A stretch of 40,042 bases of DNA, from IMG/VR virus record IMGVR_UViG_3300032456_000008, positions 1 through 40,042 of that record, one strand, 5' to 3'. The translations under genes were made by a program, and so were the position numbers. Under the pieces are notes generated by a model that had not been told where the DNA came from, made no database searches, and saw only the letters and a list, made by a program, of their open reading frames with translations. Below, piece after piece: positions 8,661-15,197 of this stretch (the stretch's first letter is position 1; every line of letters begins with the position of its first letter). This DNA is from a virus.

Positions 8661-9034
8661 GCGCTCCGGTCGAGTTTGGCGGTCACGTACTCGACGAGCT
8701 GGGTTCGCGGGTTGAGCACGGGCCACGGCGGGCCGGCGACATTGAACGGTTCGCCCACGTTGGGGACGAGTGCGCCGGCGACAAGCTGGCCGTTTGCGAT
8801 GATCCGGTCGCCGGCGTCGATCCGGCCGGAGGCGCTGCGCTCGATGGCGAGCTGCCACTGCTCGGTCTCGACCTGCTGGTTTCCGGTGAGCTCATTCGCG
8901 GAGGTCTGCCACACGTAGCCGAGAAAGCGGGTCCACGTGGTCTCCTCGGTCGGATCGCCCATCTCGTCGGGCGGCCCGGTTTGCGTGGTGTGCTCGACGA
9001 TGATCGGTTGGTGGAGGAGGCGGGAAGGGTCCAC
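8657..9034 (-). CDS. Head closure / head-tail stopper protein
   Basis: This 125-aa protein has a GTG start at 9034 with GGAAGG 8 nt before it. The sequence (HQPIIVEHTTQTGPPDEMGDP, then TWTRFLGYVWQTSANELTGNQQVETEQWQLAI) is a small beta-barrel-like protein. This resembles SPP1 gp16-like/phage head-closure proteins, which often open with a 'h.V.I.r....D..G......' pattern. It lies between the head-tail adaptor (9039-9701) and the gp10-like neck protein, in the usual order adaptor, stopper, neck, terminator. The ribosome site and spacing decide the start over longer upstream readings. Confidence 0.7.
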   Translation of the reverse strand: MDPSRLLHQPIIVEHTTQTGPPDEMGDPTEETTWTRFLGYVWQTSANELTGNQQVETEQWQLAIERSASGRIDAGDRIIANGQLVAGALVPNVGEPFNVAGPPWPVLNPRTQLVEYVTAKLDRSA

Positions 9035-9038
9035 GCGG

Positions 9039-9701
9039 TTACCTTCCGCCGGCGGAGATCGTTCCGCCGGTGCGGTTGAGCATCTTACGGAGGCGCTTCC
9101 GTTCTGAGCTCGTGACGTGCGAACCGTCGTTCGTGTTGGTCGAAGCGCCATAGCTCACGGAGTAGACGGCGAGGGTTTCCTGTGTGATCTGGCCGACGTT
9201 GCCGAAGGTGCGCGCCGCAATGCGCAGCACGAGCGATCGGATGAAGTCGGGGACGGGTGCGGCGAATCCCCACTCGAGCTCGACGGCGACAGTCGCCGCG
9301 GGTCCGGACCATCCGCGCCCGGCGCGGCTGTTCGCGCCTTGGTGCCCGGAGTTGTCGTCGTCGCTGTCGTCGAGGAGGTCGAGGGCGTTCATCCCTCGGC
9401 GGAGAATCGATCGATCGTTGAAGTAGTAGCCGGCGGCGTCGATCGCAAGGCCGTTGATCGTCACGGCGGTGACGTTGCGGATGGGGCCTGCGGGTAGGAC
9501 GAGGTCTCTTGACCACGTCCCGGCGAGAACCACGGTCCCGGAGCCGGCCTCGATCGGCACTCCGGCGGCGGCCTCAACGTCGGCGGAGATCATCTCGAGG
9601 AGGATCTGAGCTTGCGCGATCCACTCCGGGGAGAGATCGGCAAGGTTCGTGGTCCCGTTGAAATACTGCGCGAGCTCCAATGGGGAGACGAAGGTGGTCA
9701 T
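9039..9701 (-). CDS. Head-tail adaptor (gp6/gp15-like connector)
   Basis: This 220-aa protein has an ATG at 9701 overlapping the stop of the last glycosyltransferase by 4 nt, plus a GAGAGGAG site. It begins FVSPLELAQYFNGTTNLADLSPEWIAQAQILLEMISADVEAAAG, a helical opening typical of phage connector adaptor proteins. Then a beta domain follows (VVLAGTWSRDLVLPAGPIRNV) and a C-terminal helix (VPDFIRSLVLRIAARTFG). An Asp/Ser/Asn-rich loop occurs near residue 110. It should bind the portal ring and provide the platform for the stopper. In most relatives this gene follows the capsid gene directly. Here 3.6 kb of glycosyltransferase genes separate the two. Confidence 0.8.
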   Translation of the reverse strand: MTTFVSPLELAQYFNGTTNLADLSPEWIAQAQILLEMISADVEAAAGVPIEAGSGTVVLAGTWSRDLVLPAGPIRNVTAVTINGLAIDAAGYYFNDRSILRRGMNALDLLDDSDDDNSGHQGANSRAGRGWSGPAATVAVELEWGFAAPVPDFIRSLVLRIAARTFGNVGQITQETLAVYSVSYGASTNTNDGSHVTSSERKRLRKMLNRTGGTISAGGR

Positions 9702-10564
9702 CGCTGGCGCTCCTCTCTGACGATTGCGAAGGTTCGGATCTGCTCGACCTCGTCCGGATCGACGGTTTCGTAGAGAGATCCTCGAAACTTGACGAGGTCC
9801 CCGCACGGGAGCCGGAGCGATGTTCGGTTGGCGGTCATCCGGAACCGTACCGGAGCTTCGAGCGGTGGAGCGGGAATCCACTCTTCGCCGGCGACGACTG
9901 CGGCCATCCGCCGGCGAACTCCTCGCGCTGCCCGATACCGCGCCACGAGCTCCTCGGAGGCCGGGGAACCTCGAAGGTTCGGCGCTGGGTGAGGGTGCCA
10001 GAGATGGACAAGGCGGCCGGCGAGGCGTTGGCCTTCGCCGGCGAGCGTCTGCAGTGCCCATCCGAACGCAACGTCCTCGCCTCCCCATCCGAGGAAGCGG
10101 CGATCGATCCCGCCCACGAGCTTGAAGGCGGAGCGCGCGACGACGGTGATTCCTCCGCCGATCGGGCCTTCGTAGACTGGGCGGACGGTGTAGCCGAGGC
10201 GCGGGGCGAGCTCGGGGGCGTCGGTGATCCTTGTCGTCTCGTCGGAGCGGAGCCGGTAGACCTTCGAGTGAGGGACGGCGTAGGGGTGGCCGGCGAGGCG
10301 GACGAGGTCGATAGCGGTCCGGAGATCGGCGGGGTCGAGCATGAATGAGTCGGCGTCGGCCAGCACGAGGACTTCGGCGGAGGTTCGCTCGAAGGCGGCG
10401 GCGATCGCTTCGCCTTTGCTCCACTCGGAGTTGGGCGCGCACGCGCCGGAGATGAGCTCGACATCGGGGAAGTGTCGGTCGTACCACTGTTCGACATAGC
10501 CGAGGGCTCGTCCGCGCCACTCGTCGGTGATCCCGGAGGGCATGAGGGCGGCGATCGAGCTCAC
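9698..10564 (-). CDS. Glycosyltransferase (GT-A fold, galactosyltransferase-type C-terminus)
   Basis: This 288-aa protein has a GTG start overlapping the previous stop by 4 nt (GTGA). Motifs: a LADADSF aspartate motif for metal/nucleotide-sugar binding, then GGIDRRFLGWGGEDVAFGW, the signature of the Glyco_transf_7C domain, and LVHLWHPHP. After the catalytic part, the last ~60 residues form a separate small domain (RFRMTANRTSLRLPCGDLVKFRGSLYETVDPDEVEQIRTF). This resembles short domains found on phage structural proteins and may dock the enzyme on the virion or its precursor. The N-terminus lacks the classical first strand of GT2, so it may be trimmed or the start lies further upstream. It is the fifth and last of five coupled glycosyltransferase genes. 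Confidence 0.8.
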   Translation of the reverse strand: MSSIAALMPSGITDEWRGRALGYVEQWYDRHFPDVELISGACAPNSEWSKGEAIAAAFERTSAEVLVLADADSFMLDPADLRTAIDLVRLAGHPYAVPHSKVYRLRSDETTRITDAPELAPRLGYTVRPVYEGPIGGGITVVARSAFKLVGGIDRRFLGWGGEDVAFGWALQTLAGEGQRLAGRLVHLWHPHPAPNLRGSPASEELVARYRAARGVRRRMAAVVAGEEWIPAPPLEAPVRFRMTANRTSLRLPCGDLVKFRGSLYETVDPDEVEQIRTFAIVREERQR

Positions 10565-11388
10565 GAGCCGGGCGCCGGATCGAAGATGAGAGCGGGCTGG
10601 ATCTCTCCGTCCGGGGTTTCGAGCTGGGCTCGTGGCTCTGCTCGCCAGTACCACGTGTGGTAGAGCTCCTCGATCGCCTGCTCGCCGAGGTCGTCGAGGA
10701 TCTGTCCCCACTGGCGCCAGTGTGCGCCGAAGGACATCGGGAGAGAGTCGCCCGCAGCGGCGTAGGCGGCCGCGCCGTTGCGAACCTTCCGGATGACCTG
10801 CTCCGGCGAGCGATAGGGGAAATGTCTGACCACGAGGAGCTCGTCGAACATGGTCCCGCGCCCGGCGTAGTGCGCGCCGTGGTTCCCCTGCTCGATCACG
10901 AGATCGGCGCGCCATCTCGCCGCGACCTTCGGGAGAGGATTCGGTTCGTGCCGGCGCCATCCAAGGCGGGCGATCGGGTCGATCTCGGCGGGGTCGAGCG
11001 CAGTCGAGACGTGATCGAAGAGCGGCGCCGGAGTGATGAGCCACTGCGGGGCGACTTCGGCGAGGACGTCGGCGATCCGGCCGAACGGGGAGTACCACCA
11101 CTCATCAGCGTCGAAGGGGACGACCCACTCGGCGCCGAGGTCGAGGCGGGCGCGCAGAGCGAGGCCGGTCATTTTCTGCGACTGGCGATATGCGGGATCG
11201 TTGTCCTCAACCACGAGGAGCCGGCCTTCGGCGCCGGCGGCGAGCTCGTCGAGAATCGCCCTTGTCCCGTCGGTCGAAAGGTTGTCGGCGACGATCACGG
11301 CGTCGACCTCGTCGAGCATGTGAGCGACGGTCGAGCGGATCACGTCCTCCTCGTCTCGGGCCATGCACACGGCGACGACTCGCGTCAT
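10561..11388 (-). CDS. Glycosyltransferase family 2-like protein
   Basis: This 275-aa protein starts at an ATG that shares one base with the previous stop (TGATG). The N-terminus is textbook GT2: VVAVCMARDEEDVIRSTVAHM, then VDAVIVADNLSTDGTRAILD, followed by GAEWVVPFDADEWW with the DxD metal motif. The C-terminal half has conserved His and aromatic patches (LVVRHFPYRSPEQVIRKV) as in phage and capsular GT2 proteins. Such enzymes transfer sugar from a nucleotide-sugar in the cytoplasm. The acceptor is unknown. Lying between capsid and connector genes, a virion protein is a plausible target. Confidence 0.85.
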   Translation of the reverse strand: MTRVVAVCMARDEEDVIRSTVAHMLDEVDAVIVADNLSTDGTRAILDELAAGAEGRLLVVEDNDPAYRQSQKMTGLALRARLDLGAEWVVPFDADEWWYSPFGRIADVLAEVAPQWLITPAPLFDHVSTALDPAEIDPIARLGWRRHEPNPLPKVAARWRADLVIEQGNHGAHYAGRGTMFDELLVVRHFPYRSPEQVIRKVRNGAAAYAAAGDSLPMSFGAHWRQWGQILDDLGEQAIEELYHTWYWRAEPRAQLETPDGEIQPALIFDPAPGS

Positions 11389-12053
11389 CAGTAGTCGATC
11401 CCAGCGCGCACGTGTCCGATGTGGTGGCACCATTCGCCGGAGTCACGAGATCCCCAATAGCCGGAGCGGGCACCGGGGTCCTCGAAGAGCTGCAGGGAGA
11501 ATCGACCCTCGCTCTGCTCGCCGGTCGGCCATCCTCGCTCCATCAGTTCGCGCCGGTAGAGGCCGGGGTTCGTCGTGAAAAAGCGGCGGTGCTCGAGCCA
11601 CTCGTTCCCGTGTTCGTCTGCGGCGGCGATGAAGTCGTCGGGGTGGAGCTCGACGATCCCGCCGGCGGCGAGCTCCTCGGCGTTCCACGGTTGCCGGCGG
11701 AGCGCGAGTTGGGCGAGGTACTTCTCGCGCAGAAGGACGGAGGCCATCCGATCGACCTCGATGAGCCGGGGGAACGTGAAGTCGTCCTCGAGATGAAAGA
11801 CGAACGGGGCGGAGCTTTCGGCGAGCAGCGTCGACCATGCGCTGCGGATCGCGCCTCCGAATCCGGAGCGGCCAGCGGTCGAGACCACGCGCCACGAGGG
11901 GAACACTCGCCGAAGTCTGGCGGCGTTGCTTGGATCTCCGGAGTCGTCGTGTATCCACTTCTCCGAGATGGGGCCGTCGAGAAAGGCCTCGGCGCTGGGG
12001 ATCGTCTGGAAGATGTGGTCTCGTCCGTCGGTCATCACGAGGAGCGCGATCAT
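11388..12053 (-). CDS. Glycosyltransferase-like protein (GT-A fold)
   Basis: This 221-aa protein has an ATG at 12053 in a 4-nt ATGA overlap. An AAAGG ribosome site (within GAAAGGCC, a sequence also used before recT and the membrane protein gene at 39371) lies upstream. It begins IALLVMTDGRDHIFQTIPSAEAFL, then WIHDDSGDPSNAARLRR, then APFVFHLEDDFTFP, where the EDD is the expected aspartate motif. It has the GT-A topology but is less typical than its neighbours. The C-terminal half carries many Trp, His and Tyr residues. The donor and acceptor cannot be told. Confidence 0.75.
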   Translation of the reverse strand: MIALLVMTDGRDHIFQTIPSAEAFLDGPISEKWIHDDSGDPSNAARLRRVFPSWRVVSTAGRSGFGGAIRSAWSTLLAESSAPFVFHLEDDFTFPRLIEVDRMASVLLREKYLAQLALRRQPWNAEELAAGGIVELHPDDFIAAADEHGNEWLEHRRFFTTNPGLYRRELMERGWPTGEQSEGRFSLQLFEDPGARSGYWGSRDSGEWCHHIGHVRAGIDY

Positions 12054-12652
12054 GGTCGGGCCTTTCTGAGCCACGCCGCGTGGCTGCGGAGGATCTCTCG
12101 GTGCAGGGTGTGCGGCCGGTCGACGGTGCTGTTCCGGCCAGCGGTGTTCACGTTCACACGGTAGACGGCGGCGGGGACGTGCTCGATCTTTGCGCCGAGC
12201 AACCAGCATCGGCGGAAGAGCGACCAGTCTTCCCACGCCTTCTCGGGCCAGAAGCGGCCGGCCTCCTCGAAGAGCTCCCGGCGGAGGAGGGTTCCGATCA
12301 CGCACGGGTTCAGGTTCGAGATGTTGCGGCGTTCCAAGGTCTGCGCCGGCGGGAGCGGTTCTCCGCCGGTCACGTAGCGGACGGCCGGAGCGCGGAGATC
12401 GCCGGCCGCGGCGAGCAGAGCGGCGAGGTATCCCGGTTCGAGCTCGTCGTCGGCGTCGAGGAAGCATAACCACTCGGAGCTGGCGGCGGCGGCGGCGGCG
12501 TTGCGCACCTGGTGCAGCGAGCTCCCGTGGTGGACGATGAGCTCGGTCGGGCGCTCGGCCTCGGCGCTGGGAACTGCGATCGTGCGCGCCAGCTGCGCCC
12601 ATCGCTCCTCGCCGAAGGTGGCGACGATCACCGCGACAGAGTCAGAGACCAT
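12050..12652 (-). CDS. Glycosyltransferase family 2 protein
   Basis: This 200-aa protein starts at an ATG, chosen because the first strand SVAVIVATFGEERW then stays intact. A GTG at 12631, in a GTGA overlap with the previous gene, is the alternative and would give 193 aa. Motifs: VHHGSSLHQVRNAAAAAA, the EWLCFLDADDELEPGYL DxD region, and WPEKAWEDWSLFRRCWLLG, the ED.W general-base motif of GT2 enzymes. No clear ribosome site precedes either start, so translation is probably coupled. It belongs to the five-gene cassette. Confidence 0.85.
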   Translation of the reverse strand: MVSDSVAVIVATFGEERWAQLARTIAVPSAEAERPTELIVHHGSSLHQVRNAAAAAASSEWLCFLDADDELEPGYLAALLAAAGDLRAPAVRYVTGGEPLPPAQTLERRNISNLNPCVIGTLLRRELFEEAGRFWPEKAWEDWSLFRRCWLLGAKIEHVPAAVYRVNVNTAGRNSTVDRPHTLHREILRSHAAWLRKARP

Positions 12653-13344
12653 AGTTTGCGGCGGCGGAGGTACACGCGCCGACCATCTTCCATGCGCCGG
12701 CGCTGGGCGTTGTAGAGGGCGTCGCGTGGTGCTTTCCCCCACGAGGGGTGAAGGTGCTCGACTACGGAGCCGGCGGCGAAGGTCCACGCGTCCCGCGCCT
12801 TGGCGGTCTCGACGAGTTCGTCGTCGACGTATTCGTGCGGGTATCCCTCATGCAGGATCTTCCCGGGCTCGTCGATAGTGCCGAGGTCGTCTGCGTACCG
12901 GCGGCGGATCATGCAATGTGTCGCGTGTTCTCCGGCGAGGGAACGGACGGTGGGTGCGAGGTCCTGCGTTCCGACCACTCCGATCGCCGGCGACGAGAAG
13001 GGGGCCAGCGCTGCGGGGAGCCACCCGGGGTGGAAGGCGAGATCGTCTGCGGCGAGAAACAGGAACGGGGCTGAGGTCGTGCGGTACGCGTGGTTCACCT
13101 TGCGCGCGTAGTCGCCGACATTGCTCGGGGCGAGAACGTGGAGCGAGATCGTCGGGTCGTCCTCGGCGAGACGCAGGATCTCGGCGATTACGGCGGAGTC
13201 GCCGGCGGTCGCGACGAAGTCGATCCGATGGGGCTCGGGCGTCGCAGCTTCGAGGGAGTCAAGGAACGGGGCCACCCGGTGAGGCCGGCGAAGGACGGGG
13301 ACGATCACGGCCACTTCGGCCAGCTCGTCCCCGTCCTCGCTCAT
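12628..13344 (-). CDS. Glycosyltransferase family 2-like protein
   Basis: This 238-aa protein is the first gene of the cassette, 22 nt after the stop of the major capsid gene. The N-terminus VAVIVPVLRRPHRVAPFLDSL is GT2-like. NVGDYARKVNHAYRTTSAPFLFLAADDLAFHPGWL then carries the aspartate motif, and later YPHEYVDDELVETAKARDAW gives a plausible catalytic acidic patch. The C-terminus is basic (RRRMEDGRRVYLRRRKLW). The ribosome site (GAGGG) is weak, so expression probably depends on readthrough from the highly translated capsid gene. It resembles mycobacteriophage virion glycosyltransferases in placement only. Homology was not tested. Confidence 0.85.
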   Translation of the reverse strand: MSEDGDELAEVAVIVPVLRRPHRVAPFLDSLEAATPEPHRIDFVATAGDSAVIAEILRLAEDDPTISLHVLAPSNVGDYARKVNHAYRTTSAPFLFLAADDLAFHPGWLPAALAPFSSPAIGVVGTQDLAPTVRSLAGEHATHCMIRRRYADDLGTIDEPGKILHEGYPHEYVDDELVETAKARDAWTFAAGSVVEHLHPSWGKAPRDALYNAQRRRMEDGRRVYLRRRKLWSLTLSR

Positions 13345-13366
13345 GTTGGTAGCTTCGCCCTCGAGG

Positions 13367-14347
13367 TCAGCTTGCGCCGACGGGTTCCAGCGAGGCGAAG
13401 GGGTAGCGGGTTCCCTCGTCCTCGTTGACGAGGTTGATCGGGTTCGGGAGTGCCCAACCCACCCGGAAGACGACGCGCAGCGCGCTCGAATCCTGCTGGG
13501 GGAGGTTCATGATGATGTTGTTGGAGGCGTCGGTGATGACGCCTTCGGTGATGACCTTGTAGGTCAGGTCTTGGCGGATGCTCCATACGAGCTGCGACCA
13601 GTCGCCGGAGATCAGGAGCGAGCGGGCCGGGTCCATCGCACCATTGCGGGGGAACATGAGCTGTTCCCCATCGAGCGCGTACATGGTCGGGCCGTCGGCC
13701 ATCTTCGCCGACGTGAAGATCGGCGATCCGGTGGCGTTCCCGTCGACATCCTTCTCGCGAAGGCCGCGAAGCTTGGCGCGCATCCGGAGCGCGGCGACGT
13801 GGCCGCTCGGGAAGTAGCCGTCCTCTTCGATCAGCGAGAGCACTCCGCCCTCGCCCATGAGGTCGTCGTACAGGTCGCCGACATCTCCGAGGGTCACGCG
13901 GTGGCCGGCCTCTTCGATGCCGATCGAGAGAGCGTCGGGCCACGAGCTCGGGGCGTTGATCCCGTACAGCACCGCCTGATCGAAAACCTTGCCGATGGCC
14001 GAGATGATCCCGGGGCGGACCTCGGTCAAGATGTCGTAGTCGGCATCGTCGGCCACCGCGTCGGGGATCACCACGAAACAGGCGATCTCCTCGGCCTCGA
14101 TGAAGACGTTGTCCCACGCGGCCTTCGTGGACTGCTTCAAGCCGGTGTCGCCGTTCACGAAGTAGGCCTGGGGGAGCTGGGTCCACACGGGCATGCGGCG
14201 CTGCTTGCGCGACATGTTGGGGAGCTGGCGGCCGAGGTTCATCACCACGGAGTCGGCGGCGATGTTGCCGAGGATCTCCGTCGCGATGTCTTCGGGCATG
14301 AGCGCTTGCCCATCCTCGCGAGTGATCTGATCGTTGTAAGTAGGCAT
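13367..14347 (-). CDS. Major capsid protein (HK97 fold)
   Basis: This 326-aa protein has an ATG start with a strong AGGAGGT site, in keeping with very high expression. The sequence fits the phage_capsid/HK97 family without an N-terminal delta domain: an N-arm (ILGNIAADSVVMNLGRQLPN), the E-loop region (RRMPVWTQLPQAYFVNGDTG), a spine helix (IISAIGKVFDQAVLYGINA), and a C-terminal P-loop/strand (ALRVVFRVGWALPNPINLVNED). A separate scaffold gene lies just upstream, which fits the missing delta domain. It forms the icosahedral shell. Glycosyltransferase genes follow immediately, making it one candidate for modification. Confidence 0.95.
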   Translation of the reverse strand: MPTYNDQITREDGQALMPEDIATEILGNIAADSVVMNLGRQLPNMSRKQRRMPVWTQLPQAYFVNGDTGLKQSTKAAWDNVFIEAEEIACFVVIPDAVADDADYDILTEVRPGIISAIGKVFDQAVLYGINAPSSWPDALSIGIEEAGHRVTLGDVGDLYDDLMGEGGVLSLIEEDGYFPSGHVAALRMRAKLRGLREKDVDGNATGSPIFTSAKMADGPTMYALDGEQLMFPRNGAMDPARSLLISGDWSQLVWSIRQDLTYKVITEGVITDASNNIIMNLPQQDSSALRVVFRVGWALPNPINLVNEDEGTRYPFASLEPVGAS

Positions 14348-14365
14348 TTTTTGGGGACCTCCTGG

Positions 14366-14941
14366 TCAGCCGCCGCGGATGCGCCGGCGAATCGTGTCAT
14401 TGAAACTGGTCCCGGAGCTCTGCGTCGCGCCTCCGCCGGGGAGCGGCCGGGCCTTACCTGCAGCGGCGAGGTAGGGCTTGGCCTTCACGAGCTCGTCGAT
14501 CGCCGACGTGATCGCCTTTTCGTCCACTTCGCCTTTGACGATGAAGCGGTCGAGGTCGCCGAGCATTGCGGCGGCGTCCTCTGGATCTTGCAACTTACCG
14601 CCGGCGGCGCCTCGGATCTCGGATCTCGTGATCCGCCGGTTCGCTTCGAGCGTCGCCTCGTCGCGTCCGGCCTTCTTCGCGGCATCGATCGCCTTCTCCT
14701 CGGTGGACTGGTTCTTTGTGCGGAGCTCGTCGCGCTCGGCCTCGGCGGCGAGGCGTGCTCGCTCCGAGGCGTCGGCGCGGTTTCGTTCCGCTCGTAGTGC
14801 TTTGAGGCCAGTTTCGCCGAGACCTTCGGGGTCGGTGTCTGCGGGCTTCGGTGGCGTTGCTGGCGGTGTTGCACCTGCGCCGGTCGCCGGCGGTGGTGTT
14901 CCTGTTGCCGGCGCTGCCGGTGCTTCTGCTGCTGCTCCCAT
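14366..14941 (-). CDS. Scaffolding protein
   Basis: This 191-aa protein has an ATG start and an AAAGAGG site. The first ~35 residues are Ala/Pro/Thr-rich and disordered. A long charged helical coiled-coil region follows at about 45-150 (ALRAERNRADASERARLAAEAERDELR and on). The C-terminus is basic (NDTIRRRIRGG), which in scaffolds binds the capsid protein. Composition, length and position directly before the major capsid gene all agree. It should direct procapsid assembly and leave before or during DNA packaging. Confidence 0.9.
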   Translation of the reverse strand: MGAAAEAPAAPATGTPPPATGAGATPPATPPKPADTDPEGLGETGLKALRAERNRADASERARLAAEAERDELRTKNQSTEEKAIDAAKKAGRDEATLEANRRITRSEIRGAAGGKLQDPEDAAAMLGDLDRFIVKGEVDEKAITSAIDELVKAKPYLAAAGKARPLPGGGATQSSGTSFNDTIRRRIRGG

Positions 14942-14993
14942 CGCGGGCGCCTCTTTCTGTCTGGCCGGGCATCGCGCTCCGGCGAGAGGAATC

Positions 14994-15197
14994 CTACGCG
15001 TGCGGAATGCGAGAGAGTGCGGATCTCATCTCGTCGAGGTCTTGCCACGCGTCCTCCGGGAGCTCGTCGTCGATGGGGGTCGAGGCGTCGCGCTGGCGGC
15101 GAAGGACAGTAAACGCGCCGGCCTCCCACTCTGCCAGCTTCTGGCGACTGGCGCCGGTGGTCGAGTTTGGGCGTTCATCCCCACGGAATCCGGGCAT
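14994..15197 (-). CDS. Small protein between MuF-like and scaffold genes
   Basis: This 67-aa protein starts at an ATG with an excellent AGAGGAGG site, overlapping the end of the MuF-like gene by 23 nt. The N-terminal half is basic (MPGFRGDERPNSTTGASRQKLAEWEAGAFTVLRRQ, shown in part here only as a basic stretch). The C-terminal half is acidic (DDELPEDAWQDLDEMRSALSRI). I do not recognise a family. The ribosome site and position in the head operon argue that it is expressed and may be a minor head or assembly factor. Confidence 0.75.
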   Translation of the reverse strand: MPGFRGDERPNSTTGASRQKLAEWEAGAFTVLRRQRDASTPIDDELPEDAWQDLDEMRSALSRIPHA

